In this document: in pieces, positions 25,660 to 34,435 of the stretch
How positions within the stretch are numbered: the stretch's first letter is position 1
Layout: each line of letters begins with the position of its first letter
Source: an uncultured Lachnospiraceae bacterium
GTDB taxonomy: Bacteria; Bacillota; Clostridia; Lachnospirales; Lachnospiraceae
DNA: 64,000 nucleotides
Direction of reading: 5' to 3'
Assembly (NCBI GenBank): GCA_947630695.1
Contig: CANRIM010000005.1
Coordinates: 1 to 64,000 of the forward strand
The notes under the pieces: generated by a model
Seen by the model: only the letters and a program-made list of their open reading frames with translations
The model's database searches: none
Told to the model about the DNA's origin: nothing
Position numbers and translations under genes: made by a program

Positions 25660-26808
25660 ATGTCAAATATACTGGAGACATTAAATAATCTGGTACATCA
25701 GACGGCATTTTTCAATCTGACGGTCGGAAACTACATCATGATCCTGGTTGCCTGCATCTTTCTTTATCTGGCAATCAAAAAGGAATATGAGCCTTTGCTT
25801 CTGGTTCCGATCGCTTTCGGTATGCTGCTGGTAAATATTTATCCGGATATTATGCTCAGAATCGAAGATTCATCCAACGGGGTAGGCGGTCTGCTGCATT
25901 ACTTCTATCTGATGGACGAATGGTCGATTCTGCCTTCCCTGATCTTCCTCGGCGTCGGTGCGATGACGGATTTCGGACCTTTGATCGCCAATCCCATCAG
26001 CTTTGTCATGGGCGCGGCAGCACAGCTGGGTATTTATGTTGCATATTTCCTTGCGATCATTCTCGGCTTTTCGGACAAATCCGCAGCGGCCATTTCCATT
26101 ATCGGCGGCGCAGACGGACCCACATCCATCTTCCTGGCCGGCAAGCTGGGACAGACCGCCATCATGGGACCCATCGCGGTTGCAGCGTATTCCTATATGT
26201 CACTGGTACCCATCATTCAGCCGCCGATCATGAAGCTGCTGACCACTGACAAGGAAAAGAAGATCCATATGGGACAGCTTCGCCCCGTATCCAAACTGGA
26301 AAAGATTCTCTTCCCCATCATCGTAACGATCGTGGTCTGCGTACTGCTTCCCACGACGGCACCCCTGGTTGGTATGCTGATGCTGGGAAACCTGTTCAAA
26401 GAGTGCGGCGTGGTTCGTCAGCTGACGGAGACTGCTTCCAACGCGCTGATGTACATCGTCGTTATCATGCTGGGTACTTCCGTAGGTGCGACCACAAGCG
26501 CGGAAGCTTTCCTGAACTGGAGCACCATCAAGATCGTTATTCTGGGACTGTTTGCCTTTGCCTTTGGAACGGCAGGCGGCGTTTTGCTCGGAAAGCTGCT
26601 GTGTAAGGTCACTCACGGCAAAATCAATCCGCTGATCGGTTCGGCGGGCGTTTCGGCCGTGCCGATGGCAGCGCGTGTATCTCAGAAGGTGGGCGCGGAA
26701 TACGATCCTTCCAACTTCCTGCTCATGCATGCAATGGGACCGAATGTGGCCGGTGTTATCGGGACAGCGGTAGCCGCCGGAACATTCATGGCTATATTTG
26801 GAATATGA
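25660..26808 (+). CDS. Sodium-ion-translocating decarboxylase subunit beta
   Basis: Encodes 382 aa, a polytopic membrane protein of the OadB/MmdB/GcdB family that decarboxylates carboxybiotin and drives Na+ out of the cell. The hallmark SIIGGADGPTSIFLAGKLG, with the essential Asp, is present, and the C-terminal GPNVAGVIGTAVAAG is typical. About nine or more hydrophobic segments are visible. GGAGG before 25660 fixes the start; an in-frame upstream ATG at 25615 would overlap the biotin-carrier gene. The stop codon runs directly into structured element B1. Confidence 0.94.
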   Translation: MSNILETLNNLVHQTAFFNLTVGNYIMILVACIFLYLAIKKEYEPLLLVPIAFGMLLVNIYPDIMLRIEDSSNGVGGLLHYFYLMDEWSILPSLIFLGVGAMTDFGPLIANPISFVMGAAAQLGIYVAYFLAIILGFSDKSAAAISIIGGADGPTSIFLAGKLGQTAIMGPIAVAAYSYMSLVPIIQPPIMKLLTTDKEKKIHMGQLRPVSKLEKILFPIIVTIVVCVLLPTTAPLVGMLMLGNLFKECGVVRQLTETASNALMYIVVIMLGTSVGATTSAEAFLNWSTIKIVILGLFAFAFGTAGGVLLGKLLCKVTHGKINPLIGSAGVSAVPMAARVSQKVGAEYDPSNFLLMHAMGPNVAGVIGTAVAAGTFMAIFGI

Positions 26809-26890
26809 TGATTCCAGGGTCGAAAGTCCGAATTTTTCGATATGCTTGCATATCGAAAAGATGAGCGACTTTATGACCCTTAGGTATCAT
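26808..26890 (+). repeat. Structured element B1 (stem with CTTG-capped hairpin) between oadB and oadA
   Basis: Basal stems: ATGAT/ATCAT (26808-26812 with 26886-26890), AGGGTC/GACCCT (26816-26821 with 26875-26880) and AAAGTC/GACTTT (26823-26828 with 26867-26872). An apical hairpin of about 11 bp (26834-26844 with 26849-26859) is capped by CTTG. No T-run follows, so it is not a classical terminator. It is related to the element at 38661-38843, with paired compensatory substitutions in the stems. It probably forms in the operon mRNA. Confidence 0.75.
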
Positions 26891-26919
26891 TAAATTAAAT
26901 TGAATGAGGAGAGAATAAA

Positions 26920-28335
26920 ATGGCGAAAAATATTCAGGCAAAGCCTTTGAAAATTACAGAAACCGTCCTGCGTGACGCACATCAGTCTCTGATTGCAACC
27001 CGTATGACGACGGAACAGATGCTTCCCATCGTAGATAAGATGGATCAGGTCGGCTACAATGCGGTAGAGTGCTGGGGCGGCGCGACGTTTGACGCTTCTT
27101 TGCGTTTCCTGAAAGAAGACCCCTGGGACAGACTCCGCAAACTGAAAGACGGATTCAAAAACACGAAGCTGCAGATGCTGTTCCGCGGACAGAACATTTT
27201 GGGATACCGGCATTACGCAGATGATGTGGTTACTTATTTCGTACAGAAATCCGTAGCCAACGGCATCGACATCGTCCGTATCTTCGACTGTCTGAATGAT
27301 ATCCGGAATCTGCAGTGTGCAGTGGACGCCACCAAAAAAGAAAAGGCCCACGCACAGGTAGCCCTTTCCTATACACTGGGAGACGCCTACACTCTGGATT
27401 ACTGGAAAGATATCGCAAAGAAAATTGAAAATATGGGTGCGGATTCCCTCTGTATCAAAGATATGGCGGGCCTGCTGGTGCCCTATGAAGCCACAAAACT
27501 GATTACAGCCCTGAAGGAGTCGGTAAAGATTCCGATTGAACTGCATACCCATTACACATCGGGCGTTGCTTCCATGACCTGTCTGAAGGCAGTGGAAGCC
27601 GGCTGCGATATCATCGATACCGCCATGAGTCCCTTCTCTATGGGAACCAGCCAGCCGGCTACTGAAGTTATGGTGGAAACCTTTAAGGGAACCCCCTATG
27701 ACACCGGCCTGGATCAGAAGCTGCTGGCAGAAATCGCGGATTACTTCCGTCCCATGCGGGAGGAAGCACTGGAGAGCGGCCTGATGAATCCGAAGGTACT
27801 GGGCGTCAACATCAAGACGCTGCTGTATCAGGTGCCGGGCGGTATGCTTTCCAATCTGGTTTCCCAGCTGAAGGAAATGCATGCGGAAGACAAGTACGAA
27901 GAAGTGCTGGCAGAGGTACCCAGAGTACGCAAGGATCTGGGCGAGCCGCCGCTGGTAACGCCTTCTTCACAGATCGTCGGTACCCAGGCCGTTATGAACG
28001 TGCTGCAGGGTGAGCGCTATAAGATCGCCACGGATCAGACGAAGTCGATTCTCCGAGGCGAATATGGTCAGACGGTGAAACCTTTCAACAAAGAAATCCA
28101 GAAGAAAGTTATCGGTGACGATAAGATCATTACCTGCAGGCCGGCGGACAATATTCCCAACGAACTTTCCAAACTGGAATCCGAAATGGCACAGTGGAAG
28201 CAGCAGGACGAAGACGTCCTTTCCTACGCGCTGTTCCCGCAGGTGGCTGTGGAATATTTCAAATACAGAGAAGCGCAGCAGACAAAAGTGGATCCCGGAA
28301 AAGCTGATCAGAAAAACAAAGCCTATCCGGTTTAA
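26920..28335 (+). CDS. oadA: Oxaloacetate decarboxylase alpha / pyruvate carboxyltransferase (5S-like)
   Basis: Encodes 471 aa: carboxyltransferase that exchanges CO2 between oxaloacetate and biotin. Metal-site motifs are visible: TVLRDAHQSLIATRM at the start, CIKDMAGLL (carboxylated Lys) and ELHTHYTSG (paired His). It ends without the fused biotin domain found in Klebsiella OadA, so it must use the separate carrier at 25245. Together with the MmdA-like gene it gives the 5S/12S/1.3S set of a transcarboxylase plus a Na+ pump. GAGGAGAG precedes the ATG. The structured element B1 separates it from oadB. Confidence 0.93.
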   Translation: MAKNIQAKPLKITETVLRDAHQSLIATRMTTEQMLPIVDKMDQVGYNAVECWGGATFDASLRFLKEDPWDRLRKLKDGFKNTKLQMLFRGQNILGYRHYADDVVTYFVQKSVANGIDIVRIFDCLNDIRNLQCAVDATKKEKAHAQVALSYTLGDAYTLDYWKDIAKKIENMGADSLCIKDMAGLLVPYEATKLITALKESVKIPIELHTHYTSGVASMTCLKAVEAGCDIIDTAMSPFSMGTSQPATEVMVETFKGTPYDTGLDQKLLAEIADYFRPMREEALESGLMNPKVLGVNIKTLLYQVPGGMLSNLVSQLKEMHAEDKYEEVLAEVPRVRKDLGEPPLVTPSSQIVGTQAVMNVLQGERYKIATDQTKSILRGEYGQTVKPFNKEIQKKVIGDDKIITCRPADNIPNELSKLESEMAQWKQQDEDVLSYALFPQVAVEYFKYREAQQTKVDPGKADQKNKAYPV

Positions 28336-28356
28336 ATTACAAACAGTAAATAAAAA

Positions 28357-28397
28357 AGGTGCCGGTGTCTTGCAAAAGACATCGACACCTGTTTGTT
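28357..28397 (+). terminator. Probable terminator of the decarboxylase operon
   Basis: AGGTGCCGGTGTCTT pairs with AAGACATCGACACCT around GCAA, with two mismatches, and is followed by GTTTGTT. The stem is strong and the T-run is weak. Confidence 0.6.
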
Positions 28398-28429
28398 CAG
28401 AACCAAAAAAAGATTTTTGGGAGCGGAAT

Positions 28430-29359
28430 ATGAAACAGTACTGGGTAGAAAGTAAAAAATTTCTTTCATATCTGAAAAAAAACAGGGCGGACGCCTATGC
28501 GGCGCAGATCGCCTTTTTTACGTTAATGTCGATCATTCCCATGTGTATTCTGTTTATTTCGTTTACACAGTATATTCCCACGATCAAAACCGCATACCGC
28601 GGTATCTTAAACGACTATATTCCGGAAAGCTTTCTGCCGCTGGTGAATGAAGTGATTACCGACGCGGCACGAAGCGCCGGCGCGGCGATCCCTATTTCCT
28701 TGGTTTTTACCGCATGGACGGCGGGGAAAAGCATTATGGCCATGACCAACGGGCTGAATGCGGTCTATGACCAGCCGGGCAGAGGTTCCTGGTTTTTACT
28801 GCGGGGAAAGGCGGCGCTGCATACCATTCTTTATATTCTGCTGATTATCGTCATGCTGTTTGCGGTGATGTCCGGCAACAAGGTGCAGGCCTTCATTTTC
28901 AGCTATATTCCGGCGGCGCAGAAATATATTGACGGGATTATTGACCGGCGGTTCTGGATCGGTGTATTGTTTATTTTCGTGTCCTGTATGAGTTTTTACA
29001 AATTTCTGCCGGATCACAAGGTGCGGCTGAACAGCCAGCTGCCCGGCGCGCTGCTGGCCAGCCTGTCTACCATCGTGCTTTCCTACGGACTGGGCGTTTA
29101 TGTGGACCGGTTTAACGGATTTTCCATGTACGGCTCCATCACATCCCTGATCCTTTTGATGTGTTGGCTGTATTTTGTCATGTATATTATACTGGTCTGC
29201 GGCGCTTTTAATCATTATTTTGAGGAACGAATCGAAAGCAGACGAAAGGAAAAATCGGATGAAGCATCTGATCGTCACAGGCGGCGGAGCGGCAGGCATG
29301 ATGGCAGCATATTCGGCCGCCGCAAACGGCTGCAGCGTCACGCTGCTGGAGAAAAATGA
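28430..29359 (+). CDS. YihY/BrkB-family integral membrane protein
   Basis: Encodes 309 aa with about six membrane segments. The family start (YAAQIAFFTLMSIIPMCILF) and the AWTAGKSIMAMTNGLNAVY block identify the YihY/virulence-factor BrkB family, whose function is not settled (transporter or envelope role). The ATG at 28430 is preceded by GGGAG. Its last about 33 codons overlap the start of the next gene by 101 bp. That segment (RRRSGRHDGSIFGRRKR) is very basic and reads like an out-of-frame extension, so a small indel may have removed the original stop. Confidence 0.85.
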   Translation: MKQYWVESKKFLSYLKKNRADAYAAQIAFFTLMSIIPMCILFISFTQYIPTIKTAYRGILNDYIPESFLPLVNEVITDAARSAGAAIPISLVFTAWTAGKSIMAMTNGLNAVYDQPGRGSWFLLRGKAALHTILYILLIIVMLFAVMSGNKVQAFIFSYIPAAQKYIDGIIDRRFWIGVLFIFVSCMSFYKFLPDHKVRLNSQLPGALLASLSTIVLSYGLGVYVDRFNGFSMYGSITSLILLMCWLYFVMYIILVCGAFNHYFEERIESRRKEKSDEASDRHRRRSGRHDGSIFGRRKRLQRHAAGEK

Positions 29360-30536
29360 GAAACTGGGGAAAAAGCTGTACATTACCGGAAAAGGACGAT
29401 GCAATCTGACCAATATGGCCGAGCCGCAGGATTTTTTCGAAAATATCTGCTCCAACGGCCGATTTTTCCGGACGGCTTACCGCAATCTCGATAATACGGA
29501 AACTTTTCGCCTTTTTGAAAACATGGGACTGCCGCTGAAGGAGGAACGGGGCAAACGGGTATTTCCCCGCTCCGATAAATCTTCAGACGTGATCCGTGTC
29601 CTGGAAAGGCAATTACATAAATATCATGTGGAAATTCTGCTGCATACGCAGGTGCGGCAGATACGAAAAGAAGAAAACGCGTTTGTCCTGGAACTGTTAC
29701 AGGAAGGCAGGCCGAAGCAGCTGGAAGCGCAGGCTGTGGTGATCGCAACGGGCGGCTTGTCTTATCCTTCCACTGGCTCCACCGGGGACGGGTACCGCTT
29801 TGCGGAATCCTTCGGACACAGCCTGACGCCCCGGTATCCTTCGCTGGTATCCCTGCAGCTGAAGGAAAACGTCAAAGAACTGCAGGGTTTGAGCCTGCGC
29901 AACGTGACGCTGCGGATCTGGAATGAACAGAAATGCATTTACGAAGGCTTCGGGGAAATGCTGTTTACGGATAAAGGCATCAGCGGGCCGCTGGTTTTAA
30001 GCGCCAGTACGCAGTGCGTGCCGCTGCTGGAGCACGGTATCCGCCTGCAGGCGGAAATCGATCTGAAGCCGGCGCTGGAATTGTCTCAGCTGCGGGCAAG
30101 ACTGCAGCGGGAATGTACCGGTAATGCAAACAAACAGAGCAAGACCGTGCTGCACAGCCTCATGCCGGCTTCTTTAGTCAGAGAGTTTCTGCGGCAGACC
30201 GGCGTCAGTGAGAAGAAAACGGTCGGAGCCCTTTCCGCGGAGGAAACGGACAGGCTGCTGTACGGACTGAAACATCTGCGTTTTACGGTAACGGCGGCCG
30301 GCAGCTATGCCGAGGCGGTCATTACAAAAGGCGGCGTCAGCATCAGGCAGGTGACGCCGGGCACCATGGAATCCAAACGGGTCCCCGGCCTGTACTTCGC
30401 CGGGGAGGTGCTGGATCTGGATGCGCGGACCGGCGGTTTTAATCTGCAGATCGCCTGGTCTACCGGCTACACGGCGGGATGTGCCGCCGCAAATCGAATC
30501 AAAGGAGAACAAGCATGTACATCAATATCGCAATAG
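29259..30536 (+). CDS. HI0933/YhiN-family FAD-dependent oxidoreductase
   Basis: Encodes 425 aa, a flavoprotein with an N-terminal dinucleotide-binding motif GGGAAGMMAAYSAA, then KKLYITGKGRCNLTN, characteristic of the HI0933 (YhiN, BaiN-like) family. ATGGLSYPSTGSTGDGYRFA and a C-terminal GEVLDLDARTGGFNLQIAWSTG confirm it. Physiological substrates are unclear; a relative has been linked to bile-acid reduction, but that cannot be read from this sequence. The start at 29259 has AAAGGA upstream and lies within the YihY coding end. The stop overlaps cmk by 22 bp. Confidence 0.9.
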   Translation: MKHLIVTGGGAAGMMAAYSAAANGCSVTLLEKNEKLGKKLYITGKGRCNLTNMAEPQDFFENICSNGRFFRTAYRNLDNTETFRLFENMGLPLKEERGKRVFPRSDKSSDVIRVLERQLHKYHVEILLHTQVRQIRKEENAFVLELLQEGRPKQLEAQAVVIATGGLSYPSTGSTGDGYRFAESFGHSLTPRYPSLVSLQLKENVKELQGLSLRNVTLRIWNEQKCIYEGFGEMLFTDKGISGPLVLSASTQCVPLLEHGIRLQAEIDLKPALELSQLRARLQRECTGNANKQSKTVLHSLMPASLVREFLRQTGVSEKKTVGALSAEETDRLLYGLKHLRFTVTAAGSYAEAVITKGGVSIRQVTPGTMESKRVPGLYFAGEVLDLDARTGGFNLQIAWSTGYTAGCAAANRIKGEQACTSISQ

Positions 30537-31189
30537 ACGGCCCTGCCGGTGCGGGGAAAAGCACCATTGCAAAGCAGCTGGCAAAAACCCTTGGATATAT
30601 TTATGTGGATACCGGCGCCATGTACCGGACGCTGGCGGTTTATTTTATCCGGAACAAGGTGGGCGAAAAGGACAGCGCCCGGATGTCTGCGCTGGTGGAC
30701 AATGCGGACGTAAAAATCAGGTACGAAAATGGCGAGCAGCAGCTGTATCTGAACGGGGAAAATGTCACCCCTCTGCTGCGGACCGAGGAAGTGGGTAATA
30801 TGGCCAGCGCCTGCGCCGTCAATCCGGATGTGCGCAGGAAACTGACGGAAATGCAGAAAGCCATGGGGGCTTCCTGCAATCTGGTGATGGATGGCAGAGA
30901 TATCGGGACCACGGTGCTGCCGGATGCCGCAGTCAAGATTTTCCTCACGGCTTCGGTGGAAGTCCGGGCAAAGCGCCGGTATGACGAGCTGACGGCAAAG
31001 GGGATCACGCCGGATCTGGCACAGATCCGGGCGGATATCGCAGACCGGGATTATCAGGACAGCCACAGGAAACATTCCCCGCTGAAACAGGCGGCAGACG
31101 CCGTACTGGTGGATACTTCCTTCATGACAATTGAAGAAGTGCTGGCCCATATCCTGGGCATCGTCAGAGAGAAGGTTCAAAATGCCTGA
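30515..31189 (+). CDS. cmk: Cytidylate kinase
   Basis: Phosphorylates CMP and dCMP, 224 aa. P-loop DGPAGAGKSTIAKQLA lies at the start, followed by VDTGAMYRTLAVY, the GRDIGTTVLPDAAVKIFL block and ASVEVRAKRRYDEL, all typical. AAAGGAG precedes the ATG at 30515, inside the end of the flavoprotein gene. It is followed by ispH with an 8-bp overlap (31182-31189). The order cmk-ispH-rpsA is conserved in Clostridia. Confidence 0.96.
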   Translation: MYINIAIDGPAGAGKSTIAKQLAKTLGYIYVDTGAMYRTLAVYFIRNKVGEKDSARMSALVDNADVKIRYENGEQQLYLNGENVTPLLRTEEVGNMASACAVNPDVRRKLTEMQKAMGASCNLVMDGRDIGTTVLPDAAVKIFLTASVEVRAKRRYDELTAKGITPDLAQIRADIADRDYQDSHRKHSPLKQAADAVLVDTSFMTIEEVLAHILGIVREKVQNA

Positions 31190-32045
31190 AATCATTACTG
31201 CAAAATCCGCCGGATTCTGCTTTGGGGTGGAGCGGGCCCTGCAGATGGTCTATGAACAGGCCGAATGCCATGACCGGATTTACACCTTAGGACCCATCAT
31301 TCACAATGAAGAAGTGGTGCAGGATCTGGAAAGCAAAGGCGTCCGGACCATTCATGATCTGAAAGAACTGGAAAGTATCCGCCAGGGAACCCTGATCATC
31401 CGGTCCCACGGCATTGCAAAAAGCGTGCAGGAAAAGATCGAACAGAGCGGCCTGCGGATCATTGACGCTACATGCCCCTTTGTTAAACGGATCCATCAGA
31501 TTGTGGAAAAGGAAAGCCGCGAAGGGAAGCAGATCGTCATTATCGGAGATCCGGCTCATCCGGAGGTCATCGGGATCAAAGGATGGTGCGTTTCGGAGGC
31601 AAAAATTGTCAATGACGCCGGGGAAGCCGAAAATCTGGTTTTGGACGAAAAAACAGACGCCGTAATTGTTGCGCAAACGACATTTAATTACAATAAATTA
31701 AAAGATTTAGTTGAAATTATCAAAAAAAAGAAGTATAATAGCTGGTATGTGGACACAGTGTGTCATGCGACCTCCGAAAGGCAGGAGGAAGCAGTTGAGA
31801 TCGCAGATAAGGTTGATGCGATGATTGTGATCGGCAGTTTTCACAGTTCAAACACACAGAAGTTATTTGAAATGTGCAGGCAATATTGTGCAGATACTCT
31901 TTATATTCAAACAGTCCGTGATTTAGACATACGAAGGCTAAGCGGCAAAAGCCGCATTGGTATAACAGCGGGGGCGTCCACCCCCAAGAAAATTATTGAG
32001 GAGGTTTTGCTGCATGTCAGAGCTCAATTTTCAGGAGATGCTTGA
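31182..32045 (+). CDS. ispH: 4-hydroxy-3-methylbut-2-enyl diphosphate reductase
   Basis: The last step of the MEP isoprenoid pathway, producing IPP and DMAPP; 287 aa, a [4Fe-4S] enzyme. The three cluster cysteines are visible in KSAGFCFGVERAL, IDATCPFVKRIH and VDTVCHATSERQ. Family motif ITAGASTPKKIIEEV is near the C-terminus. The gene's end overlaps the rpsA start by 32 bp in another frame. In many Clostridia these two are fused; here they are separate but physically overlapping. Confidence 0.96.
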   Translation: MPEIITAKSAGFCFGVERALQMVYEQAECHDRIYTLGPIIHNEEVVQDLESKGVRTIHDLKELESIRQGTLIIRSHGIAKSVQEKIEQSGLRIIDATCPFVKRIHQIVEKESREGKQIVIIGDPAHPEVIGIKGWCVSEAKIVNDAGEAENLVLDEKTDAVIVAQTTFNYNKLKDLVEIIKKKKYNSWYVDTVCHATSERQEEAVEIADKVDAMIVIGSFHSSNTQKLFEMCRQYCADTLYIQTVRDLDIRRLSGKSRIGITAGASTPKKIIEEVLLHVRAQFSGDA

Positions 32046-33243
32046 GGAGTCAATTAAGACGATTCATAACGGAGAAATCGTAGAAGGAACGGTAATGGAC
32101 GTTAAGTCTGATGAAATCATTTTAAATATCGGCTACAAGGCAGACGGATACGTTTCTTACCAGGAATACACAAGCAAGCCGGATGTTGATTTACAGGAAG
32201 CTGTCCATGTGGGCGACAAGATGGAAGTAAAGGTTTTGAGAGTGAATGACGGCGACGGTCAGGTAGCGCTTTCCTATAAGGCGCTGAACGCAGGCCGTAT
32301 CAATGAAAAACTGGAAGCTGCTTTTCAGGAAGGTACGGTATTAAAGGGAAAGGTCAGCCAGGTATTAAGCGGCGGTCTGAGCGTATTGTTCGAAGATTCA
32401 CGCGTATTTATTCCGGCAAGTCTGGTATCGGATGTTTATGAAAAGGACCTCTCAGGTTATCAGGATCAGGAAATTGAGTTTTATCTGATTGAGTTCAATC
32501 CGAAGAGAAGAAGAGTGATTGGCGACAGAAAGAAACTTCTGCTGGAAGAAAAGGCCAAAAGAGCGGAAGAACTGATGGCGAAGCTGCAGGTCGGCGACAT
32601 CATCAACGGTGTGGTGAAAAATGTTACGGATTTTGGCGCATTTGTCGATCTGGGCGGTGTAGACGGATTGTTACATATTTCCGAAATGTTCTGGGGCAAA
32701 CCGGAAAATCCCAAGAAGGCTTACAAGGCCGGGGATGAGGTCAGAGTATTTGTCAAGGATATCAAGGAAAACCGTATCGCTCTGAGCGTTTTGTTCGAGG
32801 ATGAAAATCCTTGGAACGATGCGGATGTGAAGTATGCGAAGGGCAATATCGTCAAAGGCGTCGTCGCCCGGATGACAGACTTCGGCGCATTTGTTGAGCT
32901 GGAGCAGGGCATCGACGCGCTGATGCATGTATCCCAGATTTCTCTGGCCCATGTCAACAAGCCTTCCGACGTACTGAAGATCGGTCAGGAAGTAGAAGCA
33001 AAGGTCATTGATTTTAACGGCGAAGCCAAGCGCATCAGCCTGAGCCTGAAGGCAATGGAACTGGATGCAAAGAAAGCTGCGGAAGAAGCGGGCGAATCCG
33101 GTGAAGTGCCTGTAGAAGCGGAAGCACCGGCGGAGACAGATGCACCTGTGGAAACAGAAGTACCTGCAGAGGCGGAAGCACCGGCTGAGACAGCGGAAGC
33201 TGTTGAAGCGGCCGAAACAGCCAGTGAGGAAACGGAAGCATAA
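32014..33243 (+). CDS. rpsA: S1 RNA-binding domain protein (ribosomal protein S1 homologue)
   Basis: Encodes 409 aa with four S1 domains: roughly residues 19-85, 103-170, 191-258 and 275-345. The third and fourth carry the classic VTDFGAFVDLGG and MTDFGAFVELEQ strands. The C-terminal 55 or so residues are a low-complexity Ala/Glu/Pro tail. It is shorter than the six-domain E. coli S1, as usual for Firmicutes. GAGGAGG 9 bases before 32014 fixes the start, inside the end of ispH, so translation is coupled. It probably aids translation initiation or mRNA binding. Confidence 0.92.
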   Translation: MSELNFQEMLEESIKTIHNGEIVEGTVMDVKSDEIILNIGYKADGYVSYQEYTSKPDVDLQEAVHVGDKMEVKVLRVNDGDGQVALSYKALNAGRINEKLEAAFQEGTVLKGKVSQVLSGGLSVLFEDSRVFIPASLVSDVYEKDLSGYQDQEIEFYLIEFNPKRRRVIGDRKKLLLEEKAKRAEELMAKLQVGDIINGVVKNVTDFGAFVDLGGVDGLLHISEMFWGKPENPKKAYKAGDEVRVFVKDIKENRIALSVLFEDENPWNDADVKYAKGNIVKGVVARMTDFGAFVELEQGIDALMHVSQISLAHVNKPSDVLKIGQEVEAKVIDFNGEAKRISLSLKAMELDAKKAAEEAGESGEVPVEAEAPAETDAPVETEVPAEAEAPAETAEAVEAAETASEETEA

Positions 33244-33256
33244 GTAAAAATAATCA

Positions 33257-33312
33257 GGGAGTGTCCGGCAAAATAACAGAACAGACTGTTATCTTGCGGC
33301 ACTCCTTTTTTT
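33257..33312 (+). terminator. Terminator of the cmk-ispH-rpsA transcript
   Basis: A long interrupted hairpin (GGAGTG, CCG, CAA, ATAACAG pairing with CTGTTAT, TTG, CGG, CACTCC) ends in TTTTTTT. Its right half overlaps the last codons of the convergent minus-strand gene that stops at 33289. Confidence 0.85.
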
Positions 33313-34296
33313 GCTGTCAAAAGTGCGGAGAAACCACTCGTAGCTGCGGTTCCAGAAATAGACGAGATCGTTTCGGTTTCCGGGCACCGGTACGGGCTGA
33401 AAGGCGGTATGGATGTCGGCTTTGACGGCGGAACGGATGCCCACCAGATGGCCGTAGGCGGCTTCCACCGCGTAATCTTCCTCCGGTAAATACAGATAAT
33501 TCCGATAATCTCCGTAATGCAGCCGGAGCTTGCCGTCCTGTTTGTCTAAGCGAAGGGATGCGGCATTGTCTGAAAACGTAAAGTGCAGATCATCGAACCG
33601 GGCAGACAGGTTCAGGGACATATGGCAGCCGGTGGGTATCGTAAAGCGGCAGCTGTCGGCGGTTTCGGAAACTTCCATAGGAAAGCCTGCGGCGTTTTTC
33701 AATTGGTCAAAGATCAGCAGCTCGGAAAGGGCGGGCAGGTTCAGTACGTCTTCTTTGTTGTGCAGAAGACATACTTCTAAGGCATACGGATCTCGTGTGC
33801 TGACATATTGATAGTAGTAGCGGATGGCTTCGCCGCCGTCTATCTTGTCTTTCCGGGAAAGTCCCAGCAGCTGTTCCATTGTTTTTAGCTTGCAGTTGCA
33901 GCAGGAAAACAGACTGCGAAAGGGTCTGGTATACAAATAGAGGTCCAGCGATGCGACGCAGGAAAGACCGGAGGGCAGGCTGTGCCGCGCATATCGGGCT
34001 TTCAGATAGGGAATGTCAAAACGCTCTCCGTTGAAATGGGCCAGGAGCGTGACGCCTGTCAGCGCTTCGTCGAAGGCTTTCAGAATGGCCGTTTCTTCGC
34101 CGGCGTCCTCGGCAAACAGCTGGGTCAGCTGCAGTTCGCCGCCGCAAAAGCGGGCAAAACTGATCAGATAGACGAAAGAATTTTGGGGAGAAAGCCCGGT
34201 TGTTTCGATATCGAAAAACATCATTCGGCTGATATCGCCGTATTGTTCCAGCAATTGCGGAACAGGGGTCGAATGATGGTATTTTTTTGTAATCAT
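33289..34296 (-). CDS. RNase H-fold 3'-5' exonuclease-like protein (YprB-type)
   Basis: Encodes 335 aa. The N-terminal half is a DEDD-type exonuclease fold: Asp-Glu in MMFFDIETTGLSP, Asp in HFNGERFDIPYLKA and Asp in LHNKEDVLNLPALSELL. The C-terminal third is a beta-rich region seen in YprB-like proteins. Single-stranded DNA or RNA degradation is likely; the substrate is unknown. No signal peptide. It is convergent with rpsA and divergent from rnfC. Confidence 0.85.
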   Translation of the reverse strand: MITKKYHHSTPVPQLLEQYGDISRMMFFDIETTGLSPQNSFVYLISFARFCGGELQLTQLFAEDAGEETAILKAFDEALTGVTLLAHFNGERFDIPYLKARYARHSLPSGLSCVASLDLYLYTRPFRSLFSCCNCKLKTMEQLLGLSRKDKIDGGEAIRYYYQYVSTRDPYALEVCLLHNKEDVLNLPALSELLIFDQLKNAAGFPMEVSETADSCRFTIPTGCHMSLNLSARFDDLHFTFSDNAASLRLDKQDGKLRLHYGDYRNYLYLPEEDYAVEAAYGHLVGIRSAVKADIHTAFQPVPVPGNRNDLVYFWNRSYEWFLRTFDSKKRSAAR

Positions 34297-34313
34297 AAGA
34301 AAATCCTTTGTGT

Positions 34314-34341
34314 TTGTTCCTGTATTATGTTATTATAAAAT
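34314..34341 (+). promoter_or_regulatory. Possible promoter of the rnf operon
   Basis: TTGTTC (34314-34319) and TAAAAT (34336-34341) with a 16-bp spacer lie about 95 bp before rnfC. A second candidate -10 (TATAAC, 34373-34378) lies closer but lacks a good -35. Neither is strong. Confidence 0.35.
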
Positions 34342-34435
34342 CTACATGGTTTATTTCACCGGCTAAAGTCAGTATAACATAGGAAGATTTTGCTGTAAAC
34401 TGCGCAAAACCATGCCGGTGGATCGGAGGAAATCT

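Noticed and set aside
26890..27882. 330-aa antisense ORF opposite oadA
   Set aside because: It mirrors a strongly conserved gene with GC-biased third positions. It has no ribosome site or recognisable motif.
28115..28429. N-terminal extension of the YihY gene into oadA
   Set aside because: It overlaps the oadA coding end and the terminator hairpin in another frame. The internal ATG at 28430 has a ribosome site and begins at the family's normal start.
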